From: Bradyrhizobium niftali
GTDB lineage: Bacteria; Pseudomonadota; Alphaproteobacteria; Rhizobiales; Xanthobacteraceae
Assembly (NCBI RefSeq): GCF_004571025.1
Contig: NZ_SPQT01000001.1
Location: 1,054,001 to 1,118,000, forward strand
DNA length: 64,000 bases
Direction of reading: 5' to 3'
Below, piece by piece: positions 35,909 to 45,692 of this stretch (position 1 is the first letter of the stretch; each line of letters opens with the position of its first letter). Under the pieces are notes generated by a model. It was not told where the DNA came from. It was given only the letters and a program-made list of their open reading frames with translations, and ran no database searches. Position numbers and translations under genes: made by a program.

Positions 35909-37087
35909 TTAGCCTGTTTGACGTCGTAACCCTTCGTTCTCGGATACAACGACGTCTGCGACGCTACGCTTATTCGCTCGCCCGAGACCGTCGATATAGC
36001 GCCGAGCCGGCGTTTCAATCACAAAGTAGGAGAAATAGGAGATAGCGAATATGATCAACCAGGAAACTATGCAGAACGGGACCATCAGGCCGGGCGACGC
36101 GTGAAAGAGCTTATCGGCGATCGCATTCATGACAATCAGAATTACCAGGGAATGCCACATATAGATTGAATAGGTGAGCTGGCCTAAGGGAGCGAGGCGT
36201 TTCACCAAGGGTGGCGCAGTCCTCTGGTCGGCCGCCATCGCGGTGATCGCGACGACATAGACGAGCCCCAGCGAGATGAGATGATGGGTAGAGGTGATCA
36301 TCGAGATCAGCAATAGCGCCATTGACAATAGCAAAGCTCGCCCCGGCGCAGGAATGATCTGAAGTTCGTGCCGAAAGCAAAACAGGCAAATGCCAATCAT
36401 GAAGGAAGGAAGCGCCCTGAAGGGCGGCAACACGTCGACCCACGAGCGGTCGACGGAATTCTGAGTGAGATCGACGGCGATCATGGCGACAAGAACAAGG
36501 AAGGACGCCACCAGAAGCCCAAGCCTTGATCTGATTGCCGCCCAAGCGAAGAGCGGAAACATCAGATACATCACCATTTCCGCGCCAATCGACCAGGATA
36601 CACTGCTGAACGAAATTCCGTTGCCGCAGGTCAACATCGCATTGAGGAGAAGGGCGGTTTCCGCGATGCATGTCGCCTCAAAAGATGGTTGGTGATTTCC
36701 CGCCTTGCCGAGCACGACGAATACAGACCAGACAATGATAGAAGCCGCCAGCGTCAACCAGTGCAGCGGCATGAGCCGGCCGACACGTCGTTGGAGAAAT
36801 GATCCATAATCGGCGAGAGACTCGACTTTTCCCTGATAGACATGCGCAATAACAAATCCGGAGATCACGAAAAAAAGGTCAACGAACAGGGCAAGGCCGC
36901 TCGGTAGCGTAGGCCGAATGGCCGCCGGAAAGAAGAACTCGAAAGAATGTCGAACTACGATGCCGATAGAGGCGATGAATCGAAGCAGATCCAGATGCAG
37001 CATCTCATCGGATGCAACGCGAAGAACTGGAATTGTCCACGCTTTGACTGTCATGTCGCTGCGTTCCGGCTTGTTCGTTGGCGACAC
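35909..37087 (-). CDS. acyltransferase 3 (OafA/YrhL family)
   Basis: A 392-residue membrane acyltransferase that decorates sugars, usually with acetyl groups. The catalytic His lies in LDLLRFIASIGIVVRHSFEF; LPSGLALFVDLFFVISGFVI is the other N-terminal hallmark. About ten hydrophobic segments follow. Its start lies inside the last codons of the 37051-38079 gene (37-base overlap), so it is the third gene of the operon 39323-38079-37087. Confidence 0.92.
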   Translation of the reverse strand: MSPTNKPERSDMTVKAWTIPVLRVASDEMLHLDLLRFIASIGIVVRHSFEFFFPAAIRPTLPSGLALFVDLFFVISGFVIAHVYQGKVESLADYGSFLQRRVGRLMPLHWLTLAASIIVWSVFVVLGKAGNHQPSFEATCIAETALLLNAMLTCGNGISFSSVSWSIGAEMVMYLMFPLFAWAAIRSRLGLLVASFLVLVAMIAVDLTQNSVDRSWVDVLPPFRALPSFMIGICLFCFRHELQIIPAPGRALLLSMALLLISMITSTHHLISLGLVYVVAITAMAADQRTAPPLVKRLAPLGQLTYSIYMWHSLVILIVMNAIADKLFHASPGLMVPFCIVSWLIIFAISYFSYFVIETPARRYIDGLGRANKRSVADVVVSENEGLRRQTG

Positions 37088-38079
37088 GGCGGGTTGTTAC
37101 GGCGGACTTTGGCCAGTGTTCCCAGTGTCAGAGCAAAGGCCAGAAGGCAGTCGTTTGAGAAGGCTTGCGCGGTTGCTGTTGAATCGGCAGGGATGGGGCG
37201 TGAACCGGCCCCAATAAGCTGCTGCCCTCCGTCTGCCGACGGAGAAGATCTATCTTTGTCGTTGTCCGCTGAATTCTTCCACCGGCTGGAACGGGCCCCG
37301 GGAGCAGCCGATTTGCCTTGGATGAGAATCTCGCCGCTTCGGGTCGGTGTCGAAGGGGGCGCGGGCAGTATCTCCTTGACCAATCCGCGCAGCGGCGGAG
37401 CTGGGCTCGCGCGAAAGCCATCAGCGCTCATGGAATAGAATCCGATCGTCTTCCACTGAGTCGAAAGTTCGATCCAGTTGCTGCCACCGATCCCTGGATT
37501 ATTGCTGTGGTCGTCAAGATAGGGTGCTCGCGCGTCGCGCCACCAGTCGGCGCCGACCATGGCCACGAGATGCAGGTTCGGATCGGTAACCCTCATCTCC
37601 ATCTGGACATAGACGGCATCCACAGCGCCAGCCGGATAGGTTCCGCGCGCCTTGTACCAAAAGTGATTGTTGTAGCCGGCCGGAGGCGCACCAAAGGCGA
37701 TCGTCGTGCCGGCCACAGGGGTGGCTTTCATCGGAATGGCAACATTACCAACGAAGTCTGGGACGAAATGTCCTCCAGTCAATTGCGTCCTCGACTGGTC
37801 TTGCACCAACGTCCATTCACCAGTGTGCTTGAAGCGAACGTAGGTCTTGGCGTTGGCGACCTCGACGGCCGCGTCAGGATTTGAATACGGCGGTGACCCC
37901 ACCTTCGGATAGACTTGTCCCCAGCCTTCGACCGCGGTGAAATCCGCGGGCGGCGACCAAAGCCCGCCATCATTCCAACCTTGGTACCAGTTGTAGCTTG
38001 GGGGCACGCCTGCAGGAAAGCCTTCGCTATTCCCAGGAGTGTTCTGTTTGATGAGATCTGACATTGAGAAGTCCATCAA
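37051..38079 (-). CDS. protein of the unrecognised family (paralog 2 of 3)
   Basis: A 342-residue protein. Residues 1-230 match the other two paralogs: SDLIKQNTPGNSEGFPAGVP, NWYQGWNDGGLWSPPADF, VEGWGQVYPK, VANAKTYVRFKHTGEWTLVQ, GGHFVPDF, YNNHFWYKARGTYPAGAVDA, VGADWWRDARAPYLDDHSNN and SNWIELSTQWKTIGFYSMS. There is no signal peptide, unlike paralog 1; export, if any, would need another route. The C-terminal 110 residues are low-complexity with one hydrophobic stretch. It lies 14 bases behind the polymerase gene and overlaps the acyltransferase. Confidence 0.8.
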   Translation of the reverse strand: MMDFSMSDLIKQNTPGNSEGFPAGVPPSYNWYQGWNDGGLWSPPADFTAVEGWGQVYPKVGSPPYSNPDAAVEVANAKTYVRFKHTGEWTLVQDQSRTQLTGGHFVPDFVGNVAIPMKATPVAGTTIAFGAPPAGYNNHFWYKARGTYPAGAVDAVYVQMEMRVTDPNLHLVAMVGADWWRDARAPYLDDHSNNPGIGGSNWIELSTQWKTIGFYSMSADGFRASPAPPLRGLVKEILPAPPSTPTRSGEILIQGKSAAPGARSSRWKNSADNDKDRSSPSADGGQQLIGAGSRPIPADSTATAQAFSNDCLLAFALTLGTLAKVRRNNPPCRQRTSRNAAT

Positions 38080-38093
38080 CTACACTTCCTTGC

Positions 38094-39323
38094 TCATGCG
38101 CTGGACGGGCTGTGTGCAAGCCATTTCGGCGACGTAAACCGGCCCGCGTAGCAAAAGAACAACGTCATCGATGTGAAATTATCGATGAGGTTCTCGGATA
38201 GAAAGTAGATGAGGAGCACCGTGTACATGGTCTTCGCCGCCCGATCCTTCAGCGAAAAAACGATGGTGAAGACGAAGATGGCGAAGACCAGGAAGTTCAG
38301 CAGCCCGTACTCTGCCAATACGCGCAGGTAGTCATTGTGCGGCGGTAGCGGCAGGACAGTCAGGACACCGGTCTGACTTGCGCCATATCCGAACAATATT
38401 CCGCCGATTCCGAGCGATGAATATATCTGCCATATGTTCGTCCAGTGTGTGACGCGGAAGAACGCAGACATGTCCGTCGTTCCGGTCAAATCGATCAACT
38501 GTTTTGTCGACATTCGGGCGACGGTGCTCGGATCGAGGCTCCAGATTAGCGCGATTGCGTTCAATCCGGTTATCAGTCGATCCAGCGCGCCGACGGCGTA
38601 GGCTGCAACGCTGGCGCATGCCAACAAGATGAGCGCGACGAAGACCTGTGGTCGCAATGGGAAAAAAGACCAAAGGCCAATGGAGATGATGGTCGCCAGC
38701 GCTGGGCCAACACGATTCATGATGGCAGCGTTTATGAACTGTGCGACCAGGACCTTGTTTCCGAACCAGGGAGACAAGGCAAAGAACAGGGCCGAGAAGT
38801 ACAGCGCTGCCGTGTTTGTGTTCGGGAAGTAGGAGAACACGTCAGGATATTCGATACCGGTATAGACTTGAGTGTGGCCGATCACCTTGAACAGGAGCGG
38901 CAATGCCGCGAGCACATAGATGCAACGCTTTTCGGGCGGCTGCACCCGCTCGGCCATACCGCGGCCCGCTACGTAGAACGAGTAGATTGAGACAAGCTTC
39001 AACCCATCGGACAGCTCGAAAGCGCCAAAGTTCACCAGGTAGCTCGCGCCTGTGAAGATGCAAGCGAGCGTCAACAGGGCATTGTAAAAGTAGCTTCTCT
39101 CGTTCGCGATCAGCACGTGGCGCGCGGACCACAGGATCAGAAGCAGGCTTGTCGAATTACTCAGGACGTTGAATACCGTCGAGCCGGTGAAATGATAGAG
39201 AAAGGTCAGGCAGTTCAGGAAGACGAGCCCAAAGCAGGTCACCACGAAGAAGCGACCCTGCATGGTCGTCGAACCGGAAGCGAGGTGCGGTGTACCCTCT
39301 CTTCCCAGAGCTAGATCGTTCAC
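38094..39323 (-). CDS. O-antigen/exopolysaccharide polymerase-like membrane protein (Wzy/ExoQ type)
   Basis: A 409-residue protein with ten or more hydrophobic segments and a larger periplasmic loop (TGTTDMSAFFRVTHWTNIWQ). It ends with LPPHNDYLRVLAEYGLLNFL, the pattern of Wzy_C/O-antigen ligase-polymerase proteins (HNxxL). It would polymerise lipid-linked repeat units in the periplasm. First gene of a three-gene operon with paralog 2 and an acyltransferase. The operator at 39438 lies 115 bases before its start, in the divergent region shared with the chain-length gene. Confidence 0.85.
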   Translation of the reverse strand: MNDLALGREGTPHLASGSTTMQGRFFVVTCFGLVFLNCLTFLYHFTGSTVFNVLSNSTSLLLILWSARHVLIANERSYFYNALLTLACIFTGASYLVNFGAFELSDGLKLVSIYSFYVAGRGMAERVQPPEKRCIYVLAALPLLFKVIGHTQVYTGIEYPDVFSYFPNTNTAALYFSALFFALSPWFGNKVLVAQFINAAIMNRVGPALATIISIGLWSFFPLRPQVFVALILLACASVAAYAVGALDRLITGLNAIALIWSLDPSTVARMSTKQLIDLTGTTDMSAFFRVTHWTNIWQIYSSLGIGGILFGYGASQTGVLTVLPLPPHNDYLRVLAEYGLLNFLVFAIFVFTIVFSLKDRAAKTMYTVLLIYFLSENLIDNFTSMTLFFCYAGRFTSPKWLAHSPSSA

Positions 39324-39437
39324 AGCAGGCGTACTCCGCGCTTCTGACCTTTCGGTTCCGCGTCGCCCCTCCGAACGGGAGCGCTCTATCCGGGACCGAC
39401 CTGTCGGATCAACATGTCGGGAATTGCCGAGTCTGAG

Positions 39438-39451
39438 TTGACGATCGTCAA
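39438..39451. promoter_or_regulatory. CRP/FNR-type operator TTGACGATCGTCAA
   Basis: Identical to the site at 35850. It lies between the divergent polymerase and chain-length genes. Unlike the other sites, no good -10 stands 22 bases away on either side (GGACCT to the right, CATGTT to the left). It falls inside the chain-length ORF if ATG 39414 is used, and 55 bases before the alternative GTG start at 39507. Confidence 0.65.
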
Positions 39452-39506
39452 TACCCGCCCGAACGCTTCGGTGGACCTTAAGCTGTCAGAAGAATTGGAG
39501 TCGACA

Positions 39507-41081
39507 GTGGAACGTGGCACGAGCAGTGTATTAGCCAGCGCGTTCGGTCTGTTATGGCGTCGGCAATGGGTCATATATCTGTGCCTGTTGCTGACGTCCG
39601 GCGCGGCCTTTCTTTACTACGCTGCGGTTGGAGAGCGCTACGAAGCATACGTCTTGCTTCGCGCCGGGCAGGGGATCAAGGAACGATCTTCCACTAACGC
39701 GGCGGCCACGCCGTTCGGGGAGGGCGTTGACCTCCAAAGCCGAATGGAATCACTGTCGCGCATCGCCAAGATCGATCTGGTCATCCTGGAGGCGGCGAAG
39801 AACGTCGGTTACGAGAGACTATCGTCCGACTCAAACCCGACGCGTCTGGCCAGAGTTATGGCATGGGGAAGGGAGATTGATCTTCGAGACGTGTTCGCCA
39901 AAGAGCCTGCAGAACCGAAGGCGCAGGCGAAGCCGGTTGACGAGACGGAAGAGGACATAGAGCGTAATCAAGCGGGCATTCTCAGCTTGCGAGACCGCGT
40001 GAACGCGAAACAGGAGGGGCGCTCTGATCTATTGAGGATAACGTTCCGTCACAAGGATCCGGTGATCGCCGCGAGCTATCTGAACGAGCTCGCGAACGCG
40101 TTGGTTACCGTGCAAAGCCTCGACGTGCAAATGCCGGGTGCACAGGAGTTCTTCCAGCAACAAACGAAGCGGCTGGAGGAGGAGGCCGAGATAGCAGCTG
40201 CAGAACTGAAGCGCTTCTCCGTCGAGGCCTCGATCTATGCCGTCGACGACCAGCGGCAGCTGCTTCTCAAACGTGCCAGTGATCTGTCTGCGCTGATCGC
40301 CACGACGCGAGGTGCGATCGAGGACAAGAAGGGGCAGAAACTGTCGGTCGCCGACCAATTGGCCGTATTGCGGCCAGTTGCGCAGAACAAGGCCGTCAGT
40401 CGGATGGTAACCACGCTCGGAGGGCAGGATGGCCGTAAGGGTCTTGACCCGGTCGCAAAGCCGCCTGAGCAGTTTGAGGAGCAGCCGCCGTTGCTTCTGA
40501 TCAAGGTCTACCAGGACAACATGGCGACGCTGATGAAGCTGAATGCCGAACTCAATGGGCAAATGGAGCTCCTGAATCAGCTCGGTACTGAGCTCGAGAA
40601 GGTAAACAAGGAGCTGGCGTCGCTTTCCGCGAAGGAAGCAGAATACGGGAGATTGAAACGAGTTCTCACGACCTCGTCGTCGGCCGCCGCACAGTATGCA
40701 ACTCGAATTCTCGAAGAGCAGATAAGCTCCGAAGTGGCCAAGAAGAGCCAACTCTCCAGTCTTAGAGTGGTGCAGAAGGCGATAACGCCAACAGCGCCGG
40801 TGTTTCCGCAAGTCTCGCAGCTTGTCGCATTGGCAGTCGCTGGCGGAATTCTGCTTGGCTTAGGTGGCATCTTCGGTCCCGAGCTTGCCAAGAGCACCAT
40901 GTCTCCGGCGCCCAACCCGGTCACCGCCGTTGAGGATCACGATCCGATAAAGAACTTGTTGATGGCCGTTCAAAGAGGGGATGGGATGAGGGGGCTTCAT
41001 CCCGTCGGATGGGCTGACTACGAGGAAAACGGCGCCGGGATTGGCGCACGATCACCCAGAATGCCTCCACTGAAGGGGTGA
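39507..41081 (+). CDS. polysaccharide co-polymerase/chain-length determinant (Wzz type) without kinase domain
   Basis: About 524 residues. N-terminal helix WVIYLCLLLTSGAAFLYYAA, a periplasmic part with long coiled-coil stretches, and a C-terminal helix LVALAVAGGILLGLGGIFGP. It sets chain length together with the Wzy-type polymerase. The BY-kinase domain of ExoP/Wzc is absent. I prefer GTG 39507 (GGAG six bases upstream) to ATG 39414 because the operator at 39438 would otherwise be inside the coding sequence. Helix topology fits either start. Confidence 0.82.
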   Translation: MERGTSSVLASAFGLLWRRQWVIYLCLLLTSGAAFLYYAAVGERYEAYVLLRAGQGIKERSSTNAAATPFGEGVDLQSRMESLSRIAKIDLVILEAAKNVGYERLSSDSNPTRLARVMAWGREIDLRDVFAKEPAEPKAQAKPVDETEEDIERNQAGILSLRDRVNAKQEGRSDLLRITFRHKDPVIAASYLNELANALVTVQSLDVQMPGAQEFFQQQTKRLEEEAEIAAAELKRFSVEASIYAVDDQRQLLLKRASDLSALIATTRGAIEDKKGQKLSVADQLAVLRPVAQNKAVSRMVTTLGGQDGRKGLDPVAKPPEQFEEQPPLLLIKVYQDNMATLMKLNAELNGQMELLNQLGTELEKVNKELASLSAKEAEYGRLKRVLTTSSSAAAQYATRILEEQISSEVAKKSQLSSLRVVQKAITPTAPVFPQVSQLVALAVAGGILLGLGGIFGPELAKSTMSPAPNPVTAVEDHDPIKNLLMAVQRGDGMRGLHPVGWADYEENGAGIGARSPRMPPLKG

Positions 41082-41151
41082 ATACAATGTGCCATGAGAG
41101 TGCCATGTGACGCGTCGGTAGCCGTCGCCGGTACCAAGGGTAATCCTCGAC

Positions 41152-42075
41152 ATGAAGATATTCAGCATTTGTTGCGTTCGAGACGAGAACGACATTGTCG
41201 GCGAGACGTTGAAAGCGGCTCTCGAATGGAGCGATCGGATCTTCGTTTTTGACAATGGAAGCGTCGATGGAACCTGGGAGACGCTTCAGGACCTCGCGAA
41301 TTGCTATCCCAAGATCGAGCTCGTTGGCCACGACGATCGGACGTTCACCGATGAGCTCCGTGGCGAAATATTTGAAACGCGACGGCATGTAGCGTCGCCG
41401 GGAGACTGGTGGTGCAGGCTCGATTCTGACGAGTTCTTCATCGATGATCCGGCGCAGTTCCTTGGGAACGTGCCCCAAAGCTATGGCTTCGTTCTTTCGG
41501 CGACAATGAATTTCTATTTCACGGACGCCGATTTGAAGAACTACGAAGAGAACCCGGCTGAATGGCTCGCCCGCCCCGTGCAAGAGCGGCTCAGGTACTA
41601 TCAGAACAACTGGAGCGAACCGCGATTCGTTCGCCATCGAGGCGATCTCCGTTGGGGCGGACTGATCTGGCCACATAATCGCGGACGGACATCTCCATCG
41701 CGGATACGTTTGAAGCATTTCCCATACCGCTCTCCGGCGCAGATATCCAAGCGACTGGCGATACGTCAACAGCAGCCGGGGCTATTCAAGCACGAGGCGA
41801 ACCGAGCGCTTGCGAAGGGCTTGCAGCCTGACTGGATGGAAAAAGGTCCAGTGCCCCTGCATGAGCTGGCATCCTGGCGCGATCGCGTGAGAGAGGTCGC
41901 TGAATGTGACGTTGATCGGGGCGATGGAATGTTCTTCACGCGCGATGACCTGATGCCACCCCTTCCATCGCCGGCCTTGGACCTAGTGAAGGTCGGCCTG
42001 AGGCGGACTCAAGTAGGGAGAGCAATTGTGTCACCGCTCCTGAGATGGCGTCGAAGCCAATTCGGCAGGCGGTGA
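41152..42075 (+). CDS. glycosyltransferase, GT2-like
   Basis: A 307-residue cytoplasmic enzyme. FSICCVRDENDIVGETLKAA, DRIFVFDNGSVDGTWET and DWWCRLDSDEFFID form the nucleotide-sugar fold with the DxD-like metal site, similar to glycosyltransferases annotated GT2 or GT92-like. It should add one sugar of the repeat unit. It lies 70 bases after the chain-length gene, same direction, with AAGGG before the ATG. Acceptor and donor unknown. Confidence 0.82.
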   Translation: MKIFSICCVRDENDIVGETLKAALEWSDRIFVFDNGSVDGTWETLQDLANCYPKIELVGHDDRTFTDELRGEIFETRRHVASPGDWWCRLDSDEFFIDDPAQFLGNVPQSYGFVLSATMNFYFTDADLKNYEENPAEWLARPVQERLRYYQNNWSEPRFVRHRGDLRWGGLIWPHNRGRTSPSRIRLKHFPYRSPAQISKRLAIRQQQPGLFKHEANRALAKGLQPDWMEKGPVPLHELASWRDRVREVAECDVDRGDGMFFTRDDLMPPLPSPALDLVKVGLRRTQVGRAIVSPLLRWRRSQFGRR

Positions 42076-42147
42076 GCCGTCTGTCCCACCTGCGCGCGAT
42101 ATCAACGGCCTAACCGAGCTGGACGAAACTGACAGGAGCAGAGAAAT

Positions 42148-42873
42148 ATGGTGGTGAAAGATCGACTGAAATCGTTCGTGAGGTCAGCAGGATACGAAAT
42201 TCGCCGTCATCATCCGAATTTGGCGGAGTTCCTCCGATCCCGTTCCGTAAACCTTGTTCTGGACGTCGGAGCGAACGAGGGTCAGTTCGTACACGATCTC
42301 AAATCGCAAGGTTATGCAGGGAGGATTGTCTCCTTCGAGCCTGTGGTTGATGTGTTCAAGAGACTCGAGAAAAGCTGCGAGGCCGATCAGAAATGGGAGT
42401 GCCGAAATGTGGCGCTGGGCGATGTCAACGGCGTCATCCAGATCAATGTGAGCAAGAACACGGCCATGAGCTCGATCGTCAGCCAGACAGAGATCGGTCG
42501 GAACAGCATCTACGAATCCCAAGTGGTTCGCGTCGACAAGGTCCAGATCGCCACGCTCGATTCGATATTTGAGGAGTTCGTCGGCGAGCGTGTTTTCCTG
42601 AAGGTTGATACGCAGGGATTTGAGCAGAGCGTCCTGCGCGGGGGTGCAAACTCGCTTCATCGCCTGCTTGGCGTTCAACTCGAATTGCCCCTGATCCATC
42701 TTTATGAGGATACCTGGAAGTTCGATGAAGCACTCCGCTTCATGCGAGAGGCTGGCTTTACGCTGAGCCAGCTGCGTCCGGTGACCTACTACTCCCGGGA
42801 TCCAGCGTCGCTCCTTGAGGTAGATTGCCTATTTAGGCGGACTCATTACGCCGATGGTCTCAGCTACGACTAA
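42148..42873 (+). CDS. FkbM-family SAM-dependent methyltransferase
   Basis: A 241-residue methyltransferase. SAM-binding motif NLVLDVGANEGQFVHDLKSQ, then IVSFEPVVDVFKRL, then VFLKVDTQGFEQSVLRGG, the FkbM hallmark. Probably O-methylates a sugar of the polysaccharide. GACAGGAG precedes the start. Third gene of the rightward group after the chain-length protein and the glycosyltransferase; converges with the flippase gene. Confidence 0.9.
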   Translation: MVVKDRLKSFVRSAGYEIRRHHPNLAEFLRSRSVNLVLDVGANEGQFVHDLKSQGYAGRIVSFEPVVDVFKRLEKSCEADQKWECRNVALGDVNGVIQINVSKNTAMSSIVSQTEIGRNSIYESQVVRVDKVQIATLDSIFEEFVGERVFLKVDTQGFEQSVLRGGANSLHRLLGVQLELPLIHLYEDTWKFDEALRFMREAGFTLSQLRPVTYYSRDPASLLEVDCLFRRTHYADGLSYD

Positions 42874-42909
42874 TTGCCGAACATTCCTGAGATGGCTCTG
42901 AATCTGCAA

Positions 42910-44196
42910 TTAGGCGCCCACTCGGCGGGAATAGGCGTTCGAGATCGGCAAGCCGAACAGCAACCAGTAGCGCCATAGTGCCATGATGAGCGACGTCAAC
43001 AGGATTGCCGCTCCGGCGCCATGGAGTCCGGCGAGCGGCAACAGCACCAATTGTGCTATCACCAGAACCCCTACCGAGGCCAGGTTCGTGACCGTCGTCA
43101 GGCGGTCAAGATGCGCTGTAAACAAGGCCAAGACGCCGAAATCGGCCATATAACGAACAGCCAGCCCAGCTACGATCAACCAGAATGCCGACCACTGGGC
43201 GACGAGCGCGGGCTGAGCGACCCATGGCAGAAGGACCTGGAAGGTAAATCCGACCGCCGTGCTGAGCGCAGCGGTCGTGAGCGCGGTTGTCTGCAGGAAG
43301 CGCCAGGCCAGCTGACGGTGCGCCGAGGGGCCGCTAGTCCGATATGCGCTGATCAGCGATGGGCGCTGCTTTTGTTGAAGGACCAGAGCCAGGAAGGTGG
43401 TTGCGGAACTGCCGACCGTCCAGAAGAGGAAGTAGATGCCGGCGACTTTCAAACCCAGGAACAGTGTGATCAGGTAGCGGTCGATATACTGGCTCGTAAT
43501 AAAGCCGAGGTCGCTCAACAGCATGAGGAAGGACTTTCGGATCGCGTCGGTGATCACTGAACGTCTGAACGGCCGGGAGAAGGATGCCAGCCATGGCCAT
43601 GACCGGCTCAGGAAAGCGAACAGCCCTACCGAGGCAACGCCTCCCACCAACCAGAAACCGAACAGATACGGAAGCGATCTGAAGCTGGCGTCCCAAATGG
43701 CGAGCGGAACATAGAAGAGGATCCAGGCCGCGCCGCGGATGAAACCGATGGCGTTTGCCCAGACGTGCCGCTGCAGGCTGGAAAGGAGGTAGAAAATGTC
43801 GTTGCCAACATGCTCGAACATGATCACGGCGACGATGAGGATCCAGAGAGGCGGAGTGCCGAAGAGGACGGTGGCCAGCGTCGTGATCGTCAGAAGAACC
43901 GTGTATGCTAACACCACGAAGCACCAATAGTGGCGCATGCTGTCGATCATTTCGCTGGTGGAGGCCGTTACGGCGTCGCGCATCAGCAGGTGGTTCATAC
44001 CGAGATTGACTACGATCGGAACGGCTGCGATCGCGCCGGCGGCGAGGCCATAGAGACCCAGCGACGACAGATCAAGATAGCGGGCAATGAACAAGGTGAG
44101 GCCGAATTTGCAGCCCATGACGCTCGCCCGCATGGCCATGACCATTAGATCGACGAGGAGGCGGCTGGGTGAGTCCGGCAAGGCTTTTGTGCTCAT
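42910..44196 (-). CDS. polysaccharide flippase (Wzx/MATE-like, oligosaccharide transporter)
   Basis: A 428-residue protein with 12-14 hydrophobic helices. The N-terminus (MRASVMGCKFGLTLFIARYL, then LSSLGLYGLAAGAIAAVPIV) and GLKVAGIYFLFWTVGS are typical of the polysaccharide biosynthesis flippase family. It moves lipid-linked units across the inner membrane for the Wzy-type polymerase. It lies 211 bases after the GT2 gene on the same strand. Confidence 0.88.
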   Translation of the reverse strand: MSTKALPDSPSRLLVDLMVMAMRASVMGCKFGLTLFIARYLDLSSLGLYGLAAGAIAAVPIVVNLGMNHLLMRDAVTASTSEMIDSMRHYWCFVVLAYTVLLTITTLATVLFGTPPLWILIVAVIMFEHVGNDIFYLLSSLQRHVWANAIGFIRGAAWILFYVPLAIWDASFRSLPYLFGFWLVGGVASVGLFAFLSRSWPWLASFSRPFRRSVITDAIRKSFLMLLSDLGFITSQYIDRYLITLFLGLKVAGIYFLFWTVGSSATTFLALVLQQKQRPSLISAYRTSGPSAHRQLAWRFLQTTALTTAALSTAVGFTFQVLLPWVAQPALVAQWSAFWLIVAGLAVRYMADFGVLALFTAHLDRLTTVTNLASVGVLVIAQLVLLPLAGLHGAGAAILLTSLIMALWRYWLLFGLPISNAYSRRVGA

Positions 44197-44407
44197 GATG
44201 CAGGCAATGAATCAGGCATAACAGATCACCATCGCATTCATCTCGCGCCCGGTCCGCTCGATCGGAAAACCAATGACTCTCGGGGTAGCCTATGGGTGCG
44301 AGAGCCGGCCGAATTTGAGAGGCATCAATAACGGTTTAAGCCGACAAACTGTGGCCGACCGTGCGATTGCTGTCAGACTCGTGGACCGGGAGACGGACCA
44401 CTTACCG

Positions 44408-45625
44408 TCAAGCGAGTTGTTCCGGGGGGCTGCGCCTCAGGCGACGCAAGCGGGCGGCGAGAAGCGGCGGACAAAGGGCGACAGCAACGAAACGAAGGAC
44501 GGCTTGCAGGCTGACGCCGTGAAGATCCCGGCGAAATTGCCAGGCCACGCTCGACATCTCCACTATGCTCGCACCGCCCTTACGAAAATCTGTCAGCGTG
44601 ATCAGTCCCCGACGAGCAAAGCAGCGCCTGGCCTGGAGCTGGATGGTTTTGCGCAGCCGTGTGTCCTGGACACTGGATTCCGCAGTCTGCGCGATCAAAT
44701 CGGCTACCTTGCGTCCGTCGTGCAGAAGCTGTTCCACCCCCAATCGAGCCGTCTCGGAATCGTCGTGATAGGTGTAGGTCGCACAGGCCTCGTTGATGAG
44801 ACCTGCTTTGCCGAGAAGTAGCAGCGGCGCCCATGCAGCGACGTCGGCTGTGTGCGGTAGATCCAGCGGGATGCCGCCGCGCTCGCGCAGGAGGGCAGTG
44901 CGCATCACTACGCCGCATACGTTAACTGTGATCTGGTCGGTCAGGAACGCATTCAGAATCGTGGTGCCGTCCCGAATGCCGGTATCGAGAGTCCGGCTGA
45001 CGCGCGGCGGGCGCGTCTGGCCGAGCGAGGCGGCATGTAGATTGCTTAGGGTAATGACGATTGGAAGTTGCGGGTATTGGTCAATGAGGGCCACGCATCG
45101 ATCGAGCAGCGACGGCATTATTCTGTCGTCATCGGAGACGAGGATGATGTATTCGCCTCGGGCATTCGCGAGACATGCATTCCAATTCGGGAGCAGGCCA
45201 ATGTTCGTTTCCTGGGTGATGACGCGCAATCGTGGGTCGCTAAATTCGTCCAAGGTCTGTGCGGTATCGTCGGGCGAAGCATTGTTCGAAACGAGGACTT
45301 CGAAATGGGGGTAGGTCTGCGCCAGGGCTGACGCAATGCATCCCTTCAATAGGGCGGCCCGGTTATACGTGGGAATTGCAATCGTCACGTAGGGATGGCT
45401 TGTCGTGGCCGAAGGCATACGACTCGCCATCGCATTCGCATGGTTCGAGGGCAGACACTCCGTGATATTTGCCGAATGTGTCATGGAATTTCGATTGTCA
45501 GACGTGTCGTCGCGGCAATCGCCATGAGAGGCTCGATCCGGTGTTGTTTGGTTCGCGACCGGAAGTGAACTTGCTGGAATGCACGGCCGGCTCCTCCCAC
45601 GTGTGAAATCGCAAAAAGGCGTCAT
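44408..45625 (-). CDS. family 2 glycosyltransferase
   Basis: A 405-residue frame whose catalytic domain begins only near residue 78 (YVTIAIPTYNRAALLKGCIA, then HFEVLVSNNASPDDT, then YIILVSDDDRIMPSLLD with the DxD). The first 65 residues are polar and may not be translated: in-frame ATG codons at 45484 and 45430 are alternatives, though none has a good ribosome site. Residues after 300 are basic with a helical tail. The operator at 45693 and its -10 lie upstream of all three starts. Confidence 0.85.
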   Translation of the reverse strand: MTPFCDFTRGRSRPCIPASSLPVANQTTPDRASHGDCRDDTSDNRNSMTHSANITECLPSNHANAMASRMPSATTSHPYVTIAIPTYNRAALLKGCIASALAQTYPHFEVLVSNNASPDDTAQTLDEFSDPRLRVITQETNIGLLPNWNACLANARGEYIILVSDDDRIMPSLLDRCVALIDQYPQLPIVITLSNLHAASLGQTRPPRVSRTLDTGIRDGTTILNAFLTDQITVNVCGVVMRTALLRERGGIPLDLPHTADVAAWAPLLLLGKAGLINEACATYTYHDDSETARLGVEQLLHDGRKVADLIAQTAESSVQDTRLRKTIQLQARRCFARRGLITLTDFRKGGASIVEMSSVAWQFRRDLHGVSLQAVLRFVAVALCPPLLAARLRRLRRSPPEQLA

Positions 45626-45692
45626 GGACGGCGAACGGCATCATTCTGGGCGCGCCCGGCATCATCTAAACTGCGACAGACGGGGTCCGAGT

